64,000 nucleotides of DNA from Palsa-360 sp963710315. GTDB taxonomy: Bacteria; Acidobacteriota; Terriglobia; Acidiferrales; UBA7541. Below the pieces are notes generated by a model, which was not told the DNA's origin, did no database searches, and saw only the letters and a list, made by a program, of their open reading frames with translations. The stretch's first letter is position 1. Each line of letters starts with the position of its first letter. The stretch spans positions 434,001-498,000 of the forward strand of contig CAVPZW010000009.1 of NCBI GenBank assembly GCA_963710315.1, given 5' to 3'. The translations under genes were made by a program, and so were the position numbers. Shown piece by piece: positions 53,920-61,998 of this stretch.

Positions 53920-54125
53920 ACCGAGCCGTTCTAAAAGAAACACTCCACCATTAGATAGAATGGCAATTAGAGGCTGAGCTATGCGATTTGAAGCGCGAGA
54001 GCTTAAACCTTTGCAGAGCCGGTTTCGCCCGAAGATTTGAGAAGTGGTGAGACGTATATCGCAGTGCTCTTCGTCGATGACCGCGGACCGATCCCCGCCC
54101 CAGAAGATGTGCTCAGGAAAAAAGA

Positions 54126-54163
54126 TTCCCCACTCTTCGCGAGAACACGCGAAGAGTGGGGAA
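54126..54163. terminator. Perfect 16-bp hairpin after the metallophosphoesterase gene
   Basis: TTCCCCACTCTTCGCG (54126-54141), six-base loop, exact complement (54148-54163). It lies 40 bp beyond the minus-strand stop at 54203. On that strand the hairpin is followed by a short T-rich run (AATCTTTTTT), which fits a rho-independent terminator. Confidence 0.75.
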
Positions 54164-54202
54164 CATGTGCCGAAGGAAACGTCCAGCGAAGCGATTTGGA
54201 AA

Positions 54203-55516
54203 TTACCTGCCGAATGGACCGCCGTGGCAAGGGCTAAAGCCCTTGTCGCTAAAAGTAGGCGAAGCAGGCGCACCCGCTAACGGAGCTTCCAGTGCCGACT
54301 CGAAATCCCACTTGTAGCCGTGCTCATCAAGCGTCAGGGCCATCACACCCCAGTAGTTCCCGGTGGATGCCTCGATATTCGCGGCGTTGAATTGCGCGCC
54401 GGCATCGCCGGTTGCGCTTGAGGAGACCGCATCGAGTGTCTCGCCGCCGGTGCCCACGATGATTTCCCGTATACCGTCCTTTGGATCGTAATTGCCGGAA
54501 GGGTCAAGCGGGCGGTAACGGGCATAGAGGTGGTCGTGTCCATTCAGCACCAAGTCAGCTTTGTGCTCGTAGAGCAGTTGCCAAAAGGCCTGAGAGGCCG
54601 TGCCTTCAGGGGCGAGGCTGTCGGCAGCGCTGTACAAGGGTTGGTGCCAGTAGGCGGCTGTGCAAGCAGCATGGTTCTCATCGAGATCTTTTTTCAGCCA
54701 TTCGAGTTCGGCGGCAAGCCAGGCGCCCGTTGGCGAACATCCGCCCGGCTGTGTCGAGCACTCTATATTGAGCGAAATAAGGTGCCATGAGCCCAGATTG
54801 TAGGAGTACCAGCCATCCCCGACACCGGTTCCATTCAGGCCTGCGTTCGCACCCAACTCGAAGTGCCCCGCCTGTCCATCCGGTCGCGGCACGGGTTGTG
54901 CAATGGGAGTGGTAAGGCCCGGATAGTTGCATGCCGCCGCCAAAGCGGATGGGCAGGGGTCCGGGACCGTGGTCGTCTGAATGCTACCATTCGGATTGAT
55001 CTGGAAGCCGTTGAAGTAAGAGAAGTAACCGTAGCCGGCAACGCCGGTCTCGCTATGCTCGTCATAGAACTCATGGTTGCCGGGGGAGGGCCGGGTGATA
55101 AATTTGAAAGCGCCATACGTCAAGTCGTAGGAGTTCTCAAAGTCCGAATATTGGCCCACTTGGTATTGCAGATCTCCGGTGATCGCGATGAGGTCAGGCT
55201 TCATCGCTTCAATCTGATTCGCAGTGGCCTCCTGCGATTGCCACAGAGAGGTGGCGGAGTAGGGGGCCTTGGGGTTGATGCAGAGTTCCTTCCCGGCCTC
55301 ACCTGTCGGCTCCGTCTCGCCTGGCTGGCAGGCGATGTCGCCAACTACCGCAAGCACGGGCGAGCGCCCAGTCGCGTATGGCCATGAATTATCGTTATGG
55401 CGTGGACTGTCCTTGTCATTGTAGTCCTGTGCCCCTGCACCAACTGCAAATGTCAGCATCGAGGCAGCCGCTCCTATGAGCACTGCCGCTCGGAAACTTC
55501 CATGGATCGTCTTCAT
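54203..55516 (-). CDS. Exported metallophosphoesterase
   Basis: A 437-residue exported protein with signal peptide to about residue 29 and a calcineurin-like phosphoesterase domain. The five metal motifs are visible: VVGDIAC, ITGDLQY, SPGNHEF, a His in YWHQPLYS, and NGHDHLYAR. Such enzymes hydrolyse phosphomonoesters or diesters in the periplasm; the extended form resembles acid phosphatase-like family members. Ribosome site GGAGG precedes the start. Upstream is a motif shared with the multicopper oxidase gene, and a hairpin terminator follows. Confidence 0.9.
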   Translation of the reverse strand: MKTIHGSFRAAVLIGAAASMLTFAVGAGAQDYNDKDSPRHNDNSWPYATGRSPVLAVVGDIACQPGETEPTGEAGKELCINPKAPYSATSLWQSQEATANQIEAMKPDLIAITGDLQYQVGQYSDFENSYDLTYGAFKFITRPSPGNHEFYDEHSETGVAGYGYFSYFNGFQINPNGSIQTTTVPDPCPSALAAACNYPGLTTPIAQPVPRPDGQAGHFELGANAGLNGTGVGDGWYSYNLGSWHLISLNIECSTQPGGCSPTGAWLAAELEWLKKDLDENHAACTAAYWHQPLYSAADSLAPEGTASQAFWQLLYEHKADLVLNGHDHLYARYRPLDPSGNYDPKDGIREIIVGTGGETLDAVSSSATGDAGAQFNAANIEASTGNYWGVMALTLDEHGYKWDFESALEAPLAGAPASPTFSDKGFSPCHGGPFGR

Positions 55517-55573
55517 GCGGTCCCTCCGTTCGCAATTCTGGTTAGATGGTTACGAAAGGTGAGAGTTCTATCC

Positions 55574-55606
55574 CTTCAATATTTCTTGAGTATGTCGGAT
55601 GTGTGA
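55574..55606 (-). promoter_or_regulatory. Shared upstream motif of the metallophosphoesterase gene
   Basis: Reading the minus strand: TCACAC, 4 bases, GACATA, 5 bases, GAAA, 2 bases, TTGAAG. The same words at the same spacing occur at 57327-57359 ahead of the multicopper oxidase. Here the motif is 58 bp upstream of the start codon, a suitable place for a promoter or activator site. Confidence 0.6.
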
Positions 55607-55687
55607 AAAATCCGTAACACGGATTATTGGGGAGGTCGCAGGCTCCGCAGAATCGTCACCACGGCCGGTTTGCACGCGATGAGGCGC

Positions 55688-57181
55688 TTAGGCGTAGCGA
55701 AACAGCGCCCTGAAACCAAAGTCCATGTGCTGCTGGATATGGCAGTGAAACAACGTCAGGCCCGGCTGGTCGGCAAGCAGATCAACGGTGGCGCGTCCAA
55801 ATGCGGGAACGACCACCGTATCCTTCATGATGCCGGCAGTCGGCTTGCCGTTGAGTTCGACGAGCTCGAACAGGTGCCGGTGCATGTGCAGCGGGTGAGA
55901 ATCGTCACTGCGATTGTGAAACACCAGCCGGTAGCGGCCTCCGTGCCGCAACACGAATTCCCGCTCATGCGGATATTCCTTGCCGTTGACGAGCCAGTGA
56001 TTGATCCCGCGGGGCCCGCCCGGCACTTTTTCAAAGACCATGTCGATGGTCTGGTCTGGTGTGGGATGCGGAGCGGGCTTTCCAAAGATCGTATAGTCCC
56101 AGCGCGCCTTGGGAGGCGAAAGCCATTGCGGGCGCGGCTGCACCTGATTGGCGTACTCCACCACGATTCCCATGCCGGATTGCCGCGCGCCATCGCGCAG
56201 CTCACCTAAAATCCAAACGCCCGGGAAATTCATCTCCACGATGGCATCCACACGCTCACCCGGGGCGATCTCAATCACATCGACCTTCTGTGGCGTGGGC
56301 ACGGGATTTCCGTCGAGGGCGATCACCTGAAAATGGTGGCCGAATAGGCCAATGCGGTGAATTTGCGAAGCGCTGGCGTTGAGCAGGTGCATCAGGATTC
56401 GCTGCCCCGACCGCACGCGGAGAGGATCCCCCGCTCCCAGCATTTTGTCGTTGATTGAGTACAGAGGAGCCCCGACTTCGAGTCCATTCGGACGTGGGTC
56501 TGGAGTGGCCGGTTTTTCGGGCATCGGGTCGTTGGGATCCACGCCCATTTCGTCCTGATCCATTGTGGTCAGATAGGGTTCCCATTCACGCAGCGCCAGA
56601 AAGACCTCTTGATCGTAGAGCCCAGGGTCTTTCGCGGAATCGATCATGAAAAAACCGAACTGGCCTGTGTAGGCGCCGCGATGCAGATCCATCATTGCCG
56701 CAGTGTGCGAGTGGTACCACCGCGAACCCGCCGGCTTGGCCACAAATTGATAGCGCCGGCGGCCATGCGGCGGGACCGGAGGCGTGCCTTCTTCCTCCGC
56801 CCCATCTACTTCCGGGGGAACGAACAGGCCATGCCAGTGCACGTATTCCGGAACGTCCGTGTCGTTCACAACCTCAACGATGACGGACTGGCCCTCTCGC
56901 ACCCGCATGAGGGGACCGGGGACCTTGTCGCTGTAACCGATGGTGCTGATTACAACCTGCGGGGCCAGCTCGACCATCATGGGCGCGATTCGAAGGGTGA
57001 AATCCGTCGCGCCCTTAATGGCATCCCTGGCATCCCGTCCGGATGTCGCCATCATCGGGGGCTGTAGAGGCGCCGGAACTTGCCCGGGCGCAACCGGCTC
57101 CCCCAAAACGGGCCGTAGCTGGCCTGCCGCCGCGCCAATCGCGGTGGCGCATCCAAGTCGCACAAAATCTCTTCGCTTCAT
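55688..57181 (-). CDS. Tat-exported multicopper oxidase
   Basis: A 497-residue three-domain multicopper oxidase. The start MKRRDFVRLG gives a Tat signal (RRDFVR). All four copper motifs are visible: YVHWHGLFVPP, RWYHSHTAAMMDLHRG, HPLHMHRHLFELV and HCHIQQHMDFGF. In the last, the residue at the T1 axial position is Phe rather than Met, which in laccases goes with a higher redox potential. It should oxidise phenols, metals (Cu(I), Mn(II), Fe(II)) or another donor with O2. No operon partner follows directly; a motif shared with the phosphoesterase gene lies 146 bp upstream. Confidence 0.93.
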   Translation of the reverse strand: MKRRDFVRLGCATAIGAAAGQLRPVLGEPVAPGQVPAPLQPPMMATSGRDARDAIKGATDFTLRIAPMMVELAPQVVISTIGYSDKVPGPLMRVREGQSVIVEVVNDTDVPEYVHWHGLFVPPEVDGAEEEGTPPVPPHGRRRYQFVAKPAGSRWYHSHTAAMMDLHRGAYTGQFGFFMIDSAKDPGLYDQEVFLALREWEPYLTTMDQDEMGVDPNDPMPEKPATPDPRPNGLEVGAPLYSINDKMLGAGDPLRVRSGQRILMHLLNASASQIHRIGLFGHHFQVIALDGNPVPTPQKVDVIEIAPGERVDAIVEMNFPGVWILGELRDGARQSGMGIVVEYANQVQPRPQWLSPPKARWDYTIFGKPAPHPTPDQTIDMVFEKVPGGPRGINHWLVNGKEYPHEREFVLRHGGRYRLVFHNRSDDSHPLHMHRHLFELVELNGKPTAGIMKDTVVVPAFGRATVDLLADQPGLTLFHCHIQQHMDFGFRALFRYA

Positions 57182-57326
57182 TTGATCTTCATACCCCTTG
57201 CAAATGTTAGTGCTAGGCGACCGCACTCTGAGCGCTGTCGCCGCGAAATCGCCCGGGGCGTTTTGCTCCGATTCTTCCCCGTTAGAGTTGTCGCTGAATG
57301 GTCGGCAGAATCGGACAGGTTAACCG

Positions 57327-57359
57327 CTTCAACGTTTCCCCTATATGTCTAACGTGTGA
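57327..57359 (-). promoter_or_regulatory. Shared upstream motif of the multicopper oxidase gene
   Basis: The minus strand reads TCACAC (57359-57354), 4 bases, GACATA (57349-57344), 5 bases, GAAA, 2 bases, TTGAAG (57332-57327). This matches the element before the metallophosphoesterase gene in words and spacing. Confidence 0.6.
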
Positions 57360-57460
57360 CAACACTGTGAATCCCATCCCAGCAGGCAGCCCGGAGCGAT
57401 CAACATTGTGCAGTAGGTTTCTGTGTATTGCCAATGCAGCCAGCTCGCCAGATCAGCGCT

Positions 57461-57496
57461 AAGTCCTGAGAAACGGGATTCTCGAAATATGGGATC
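57461..57496. repeat. Dispersed intergenic motif, copy C
   Basis: AAGTCCTGAGAAACGG starts here and continues to TTCTCG and ATATGGGA. It matches copy A1 (53840 onward) at the words AAGTCYTGA, AAACGG, TTMTC and TGG, and its reverse complement matches copy A2. The core GAGAA, six bases, TTCTC is a perfect palindrome. Confidence 0.65.
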
Positions 57497-57631
57497 TGAC
57501 GGATTCAGCACATTGGCCACTTTCCTTTTACGGAATATAGCCGGGACGCCAGCGGCCTCGCATATTGAGCCTTTCGTTCTTCAAAGTAACTCCATCGCGG
57601 GGCGTGCCCACCACAACGGTAAAATGTAACT

Positions 57632-58156
57632 ATGAATTCCATCTCAACTCGGGGGCAATTGGTATTGGCCGCCCTGGGCTATGTCACGGTTTTGCTGGTT
57701 GCGGCTATATTACTCTTCATGCGGCACCTGCAGGAACTCAGATATCCCGATGAGGCGGCTGGCGGCATGTGGGCCGCCGGGGACGCAATGCTCTATATCT
57801 TCATCGCCGGTCTCTTCATGGTCCCAACCGCCTTTCTAATCTGGGTCTCTGCAGAATTTGAGGCCGTATACGCTACATATTCCAAATTTCTGCTGGTTCT
57901 CAGCCTGACTGCGCCGGTATGCCTCGCTATTTTCCATTTTGGCGAAATTCGTGACGGACAAACATATTTCACAATCTGTTTGTTCAGGCTCATCTGCTCG
58001 CCCTTCGTTCTCGCGGCAATGGGCATCAGCCGGTTGATGGCCCGATTCGACCAGGCAAAGCGATACGCTTCGTATGCGCTTCTGATCGAAGGGCTCACAT
58101 TTGTCATAGCTATCGCGCTGCTGATCCATGCATGGGGAGCAACCCAAAACCGTTGA
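57632..58156 (+). CDS. Four-helix integral membrane protein of unknown function
   Basis: A 174-residue protein with about five hydrophobic segments: 10-30, 48-72, 84-103, 113-133 and 147-168. It begins MNSISTRG and has no obvious signal peptide. Conserved-looking residues are few (an acidic AEFEAVYATYSK between helices, FDQAKRYASY before the last). No family is recognised. It is the first gene on the plus strand after the oxidase gene and shares the intergenic region with it, so co-regulation is possible but not shown. Confidence 0.72.
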   Translation: MNSISTRGQLVLAALGYVTVLLVAAILLFMRHLQELRYPDEAAGGMWAAGDAMLYIFIAGLFMVPTAFLIWVSAEFEAVYATYSKFLLVLSLTAPVCLAIFHFGEIRDGQTYFTICLFRLICSPFVLAAMGISRLMARFDQAKRYASYALLIEGLTFVIAIALLIHAWGATQNR

Positions 58157-58461
58157 CGGCAGGGGCTCGGCAGCATACTCAGAAATAATTCTCTTCATTC
58201 CTTCCAAATATGTACTGCAAATTTTCCGTGGCCTGCGCTGGATTCCGCTTGATAAATGACTTCTCAGAGAGTGGGAATTCGCCCAAAAGCCAGTTTCCGG
58301 GAAGTCGGCCTCACAGAACTTGGCTCGCTTGTGAGCTTAAGGTGCACGTCAAGAGGCACTCGAATATGGGATCACTTCGGGGGGGCGGCGTTGCCACGAC
58401 CGCGGCGTACACTCCAAAATCCGAGGGGCCTATGCAGCGCATTAGTAGCACGCTGATAGCG
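58157..58461. other. Intergenic region carrying copy D of the dispersed motif
   Basis: About 300 bp between two convergent genes (the membrane protein and the CZB protein). The only structure I see is the weak copy of the dispersed motif at 58247-58280. A 155-codon plus-strand frame starting at 58210 runs antisense into the CZB gene and is not protein-like. Confidence 0.5.
58247..58280. repeat. Dispersed intergenic motif, copy D (degenerate)
   Basis: CTTGATAAATGACTTCTC then a GTGGGAA tail. It matches the other copies except for one missing base in the spacer (GATAA, five bases, TTCTC). It sits between the membrane protein and CZB genes. Confidence 0.5.
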
Positions 58462-58833
58462 CTACTTCGTCACCAAGACTTCCTTCGCGACTTTGTTCTT
58501 TATGGCCATGATCGCGGTCACTACGTTGGCGGAGGCCAAGGAAAATTCACTGTTAGATCCGAGGGCAACCTCTTCGATAACACGATGTCCCGAGTCCGCT
58601 TTGCGAACAACATCTGCAGCCGCCTTGTGAAACTTCGCGTGCTCGGAGCGCAGAGCCTGAAATTCTGGCAAACTTGAGTACTTCGCACCATCCCCAACGA
58701 TCCACTTCCCCAATTCACACTTGTTATCCAGAGCAATTTCGGATGCCGACAAACTACGGTCAGGCTTAACCAGGTATTCGCGAAGCTTGGTTTTCCACTT
58801 ACTATGTGCCGAGATCGCTTGATTGAAGTCCAT
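58462..58833 (-). CDS. Stand-alone CZB (chemoreceptor zinc-binding) domain protein
   Basis: A 123-residue soluble helical protein with the CZB zinc-binding pattern: His10 in SAHSKW, Cys39 in NKCELGKW, and His65/His69 in LRSEHAKFHK. CZB domains usually sit at the C-terminus of chemoreceptors or diguanylate cyclases, where zinc loss signals oxidants such as HOCl. Here there is no partner domain, so it may be a free zinc-responsive subunit. No chemotaxis gene is nearby. It converges on the upstream membrane protein gene. Confidence 0.85.
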   Translation of the reverse strand: MDFNQAISAHSKWKTKLREYLVKPDRSLSASEIALDNKCELGKWIVGDGAKYSSLPEFQALRSEHAKFHKAAADVVRKADSGHRVIEEVALGSNSEFSLASANVVTAIMAIKNKVAKEVLVTK

Positions 58834-59186
58834 ATTGCCCTCCGTGTCGCCTAACGCACCAACGCAGGCGGATTAGTGGCTACTTCCTCCTGATCGGCAT
58901 GTATGGAGATTGCTTTAGCGAAAGAAGTACAGCCCCATGATTTCTCATCGTGCCGGAAAGCGAAGGTCACATTGGCGTCAAAGGTAGAACCTTTCAAATA
59001 AATCAAGCAAGCACCAAATATTTCCATGTCCGAGTTACTTGCGCGCCCGCCGCCTTTCGCGGCTTGACGGTATGCACACGAACGAATTTCTCCCGCCGCG
59101 CTTTCTAGGCATAGGTGATAACATAATTTCTTGATGATTATGTAGCCAACAGGAATCCAGACTTCCTGGACTCGGGCTACTCTCAC
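58834..59186. other. Intergenic region with an uncertain small frame
   Basis: About 350 bp. A minus-strand frame ends at 58851; from an internal Met (59027) it would encode 58 residues with two Cys and no recognised motif, and it has no clear ribosome site. It could be a small gene ahead of the CZB gene, but I cannot support it. The region should also hold the promoter of the plus-strand beta-barrel gene. Confidence 0.4.
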
Positions 59187-59792
59187 ATGCGGACCATCTT
59201 CACGGGACTACTATGTTTCCTGCTGGCACCCGTTTGCGCGTCAGCGCAATCGGCAGTCACGGCGGGAAGGGCTCAATCGGTGGACGTGAGCCTGGGATAC
59301 TCCTACGTCAATCACACAGCAAGCCCAACCGATCGAATCGGCCTGAATGGCCTGGATGCCAACGCCACCATCGGGCTTTATTCTCCACGCTTTGCGATTC
59401 GAGCTGATTTTGGCTATGCACGAACTGCCCATGCACTAGGTACACCGAGCAATAGCAGTGTCCTGAGCTACATGGCTGGCCCGGTTTTCCGCCCTGTGAT
59501 TCAAAATAAGTTTGATATTTACGCACAGGCGCTGTTCGGGGGCGCCAGGGTCAGCGGCCCAGTTCCCGTCAACGGCGGAATCCTCATCGGCGGATATGCG
59601 TCAGGCTTCGCTTGGTTAGTCGGCGGAGGAGTTGAATACCAGGTTTCACGCGCCATCGCTTTTCGCTCGGGCGTGGATTATCTGAGAGCCGGGTATTTCA
59701 ATCCTTCGCTGGCGGTGCAGGGGCAAAACAATTTTAGAGCGACGGTCGCAGTGGTCTATTTATTCGGGACGCAGCGGCGGAGGCACCGGTGA
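59187..59792 (+). CDS. Outer-membrane beta-barrel protein
   Basis: A 201-residue protein with signal peptide MRTIFTGLLCFLLAPVCASAQ and about 175 residues of alternating hydrophobic/polar strands, rich in Gly, Tyr and Ala (for example SVDVSLGYSYVNH, FRPVIQNKFDIYAQALFGGARV). It matches the general OmpA-like/OprF-type beta-barrel layout of eight strands and ends with AVVYLFGTQ followed by a basic tail. Its stop overlaps the GTG of the next frame, so it may be co-translated with the beta-propeller lipoprotein. Confidence 0.82.
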   Translation: MRTIFTGLLCFLLAPVCASAQSAVTAGRAQSVDVSLGYSYVNHTASPTDRIGLNGLDANATIGLYSPRFAIRADFGYARTAHALGTPSNSSVLSYMAGPVFRPVIQNKFDIYAQALFGGARVSGPVPVNGGILIGGYASGFAWLVGGGVEYQVSRAIAFRSGVDYLRAGYFNPSLAVQGQNNFRATVAVVYLFGTQRRRHR

Positions 59793-59851
59793 AACCCTTA
59801 GGCCGGAGCGTGCCCGAATCCGGAAATCGGAATGGGAGACGGATCAAGGTG

Positions 59852-61864
59852 AAGCCGTTCCTCTTCCTTTTGATTTGCACGGCTCCGATCCTTTTTGCAT
59901 CGTGTTCCAGTTACCCGGGCAAACTGTGGGTGCCCTCGCTTCGTTACACCGTTGGCGGAATGGTGTCCGGCCTTACAGGCACGGGACTGGTGCTGCAGAA
60001 CAATGGCGGCAACAATTTGACTGTCCCCGCAGGCGCTACCGCCTTCACGTTCTCTGCGAGCATCGCCAGCGGCGGCAATTATGACGTCACGGTTCTTACG
60101 CAACCTTCCAATCCTTCGCAGACATGCTCGGTAAGCAGCGCAAGCGGGCCGGTTGCGAACGCCAATATCACCGGCGTGCAAATCACCTGCACCACGAACT
60201 CTTACACGATTGGCGGGACGATCACAGGCCTTACCGGCACGGGCCTAGTGCTGCAGAACAATGGCGGCAACAATTTGACTGTCCCCGCAGACGCTACCGC
60301 CTTCACGTTCTCCGCGAGCATCGCCAGCGGCGGCAATTATGATGTCACGGTTCTCTCGCAACCTTCCAACCCTTTGCAGACATGCACGGTAACCGGCGCA
60401 AGCGGCCCGGTTACAAATGCAAATATCACCAGCGTTCAAATCACCTGCAGCACAACTGTAGTCCCCACATTCGCCTACGTGTCAAACCAAACGGACAACA
60501 CCATTTCTGCATATGCAATCGCCGCCAACGGAACACTGACTGCTCTTGCAGGCTCGCCGTACCCGGCGGGACAAAACCCTGCGGGCGCCGCGGTGGACCC
60601 AACCGGAAACTTTCTGTACGTGGCAAACGTCCTTTCCGACAATGTCTCGGGATATTCCATTGCTTCGGACGGCTCTCTTACGCCAATTCCGGGCTCGCCA
60701 TTTCCCGCCGCATCGGGAGCCATTTCCGTGGCCATTGATCCCACGGGCAAATTTCTCTACGTTCCGAGTTGCGGCGCCAATTGCTCCGGCAGCGGACCGG
60801 GAAGTATCGTGGCATTCACGATCACTGCGGGAACCGGCGTCTTGGTGCCAGTGCCCGGATCGCCATTCGCCGCTGGGACGGCCCCGTACGAAATGGCGTT
60901 TGGGACTCCGGGCGGATCTCCCACAGGCGGCACCTTCGCCTATGCGGCAAATCACAATTCGAACAACGTTTCCGCATTCAGCATTCAACCCAGCGGAGCG
61001 TTGTCGGCGGTTCCCGGATCCCCATTTGCCGCCGGGAATGGCTCTTATGCGCTGACCGTCGATGCCGGGCTTTCGCGATTATTCGTGGTGAATACCTTTT
61101 CAAACGATCTTTCGATCTACGTAATGCACCTGGATGGATCCCTGTTTCAAATTCCCAGTTCAACCACGCCTACCGGGGGGTTGACTTCATCGGTAGCTTA
61201 CGATGGCAATCAGCACGTGTATGTCGCCGGAATCAGTGGAGTCTATGGGTTCACAGAGAACAATTTCCCTCTTGCTCCCATTGCAGGTTCGCCATTCGCG
61301 GCGGGGGTCGCGCCAAACTGTGTGCGGGTGGACCCCAGCGGACAATTCCTCTATGCCGTCAACGAAGCCTCGAACAACATCTCTGCCTATTCGATTAATT
61401 CGTCCACCGGAATACTGACTCCCATTGGGACGTTCCTTGCCGGACGTGCTCCGTATTCCATAGCCTTCACGGGCGCAAGCCAGGCGCTCACGTGGAATTT
61501 GGTCGGAGTACAGTTTAACAATGGCGATACCGCATCGGGTTCGTTTACCTACAACGCCGCTCTAAACATCGTCACCAACATCAATGTCAGCACGGCTACG
61601 GCCACTTTCACGAATCTCGCGCCTACCTTCCCGGTAAGACCATATGAGTTCGTATTCGTCCCAAATGTGCCTCTTACAAATGGAGTGCCGACGCCCGCCC
61701 TCATTTTCATACCGTCACCGGGGCTGACGAACGCAGGTGGAACGGATTCCCTATTTGGAATAAACGGTGCTAGCCTCGAAGGAGCGATTTGCGACAGCGC
61801 TTGCGACGGCGTGACAACTAGTTCTGGCATTGATCAAGGTTCTCTCACCGCCACACCTCCCTAG
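59852..61864 (+). CDS. Lipoprotein with two tandem repeats and a lactonase-type beta-propeller
   Basis: A lipoprotein of 670 residues from a GTG preceded by GGGAG. Signal LFLLICTAPILFASC has a lipobox cysteine at about residue 19. Next come two near-identical 86-residue modules (59945-60202 and 60203-60460), each with GLTGTGLVLQNNGGNNL and YDVTVL and a Cys pair. From about residue 205 there is a propeller of YVTN/lactonase type, with recurring AYVSNQ, GSPFAAG and DPTGNFLYV words. An earlier GTG at 59789 is possible but lacks signal logic. Likely surface exposed; function unknown. Confidence 0.87.
   Translation, partial: KPFLFLLICTAPILFASCSSYPGKLWVPSLRYTVGGMVSGLTGTGLVLQNNGGNNLTVPAGATAFTFSASIASGGNYDVTVLTQPSNPSQTCSVSSASGPVANANITGVQITCTTNSYTIGGTITGLTGTGLVLQNNGGNNLTVPADATAFTFSASIASGGNYDVTVLSQPSNPLQTCTVTGASGPVTNANITSVQITCSTTVVPTFAYVSNQTDNTISAYAIAANGTLTALAGSPYPAGQNPAGAAVDPTGNFLYVANVLSDNVSGYSIASDGSLTPIPGSPFPAASGAISVAIDPTGKFLYVPSCGANCSGSGPGSIVAFTITAGTGVLVPVPGSPFAAGTAPYEMAFGTPGGSPTGGTFAYAANHNSNNVSAFSIQPSGALSAVPGSPFAAGNGSYALTVDAGLSRLFVVNTFSNDLSIYVMHLDGSLFQIPSSTTPTGGLTSSVAYDGNQHVYVAGISGVYGFTENNFPLAPIAGSPFAAGVAPNCVRVDPSGQFLYAVNEASNNISAYSINSSTGILTPIGTFLAGRAPYSIAFTGASQALTWNLVGVQFNNGDTASGSFTYNAALNIVTNINVSTATATFTNLAPTFPVRPYEFVFVPNVPLTNGVPTPALIFIPSPGLTNAGGTDSLFGINGASLEGAICDSACDGVTTSSGIDQGSLTATPP
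59945..60460 (+). repeat. Tandem 258-bp duplication inside the lipoprotein gene
   Basis: Two head-to-tail in-frame units of 258 bp (86 codons) with only scattered substitutions. Long identical stretches, such as the segment coding for QNNGGNNLTVPA, indicate a recent duplication. Confidence 0.9.
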
Positions 61865-61998
61865 TAAATCGCATCTGCCGCGGGAATGAAGACTTGTAGG
61901 AGCGAGACATGAGCCTCAAAGAGATGAAATTCGCCCTACTCTCCCAAATGCCGCCAGTGCTCTCGCCTTCGTTGCCGCCCTCCCGTTCGCATCCAACA

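Larger units (their letters stand above)
53763..54202. other. Intergenic region with large imperfect palindrome and hairpin
   Basis: About 440 bp upstream of the cupredoxin lipoprotein and downstream of the metallophosphoesterase. No convincing gene is present; a minus-strand frame from 54273 has no protein-like features and overlaps the phosphoesterase end. Two structured elements lie here: the 82-bp imperfect inverted repeat at 53838-53919 and a perfect hairpin at 54126-54163. Confidence 0.6.
57182..57631. other. Divergent intergenic region upstream of the multicopper oxidase
   Basis: About 450 bp between the minus-strand oxidase gene and a plus-strand membrane protein gene. It contains the shared motif at 57327-57359 and copy C of the dispersed element at 57461-57496. 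Short frames in the region (for example at 57423) have no protein-like features. Confidence 0.6.

Noticed and set aside
53773..54273. Minus-strand frame of 166 codons after the metallophosphoesterase
   Set aside because: It overlaps the phosphoesterase 3' end, runs through a terminator hairpin and the dispersed palindrome, and has no recognisable fold.
58210..58677. Plus-strand frame of 155 codons
   Set aside because: Antisense to the CZB gene, whose zinc ligands are complete; no ribosome site or protein-like pattern.
59945..60460. CRISPR-like array
   Set aside because: The repeat is only two coding units of 258 bp in frame; there are no spacers. No CRISPR array was seen anywhere in the window.
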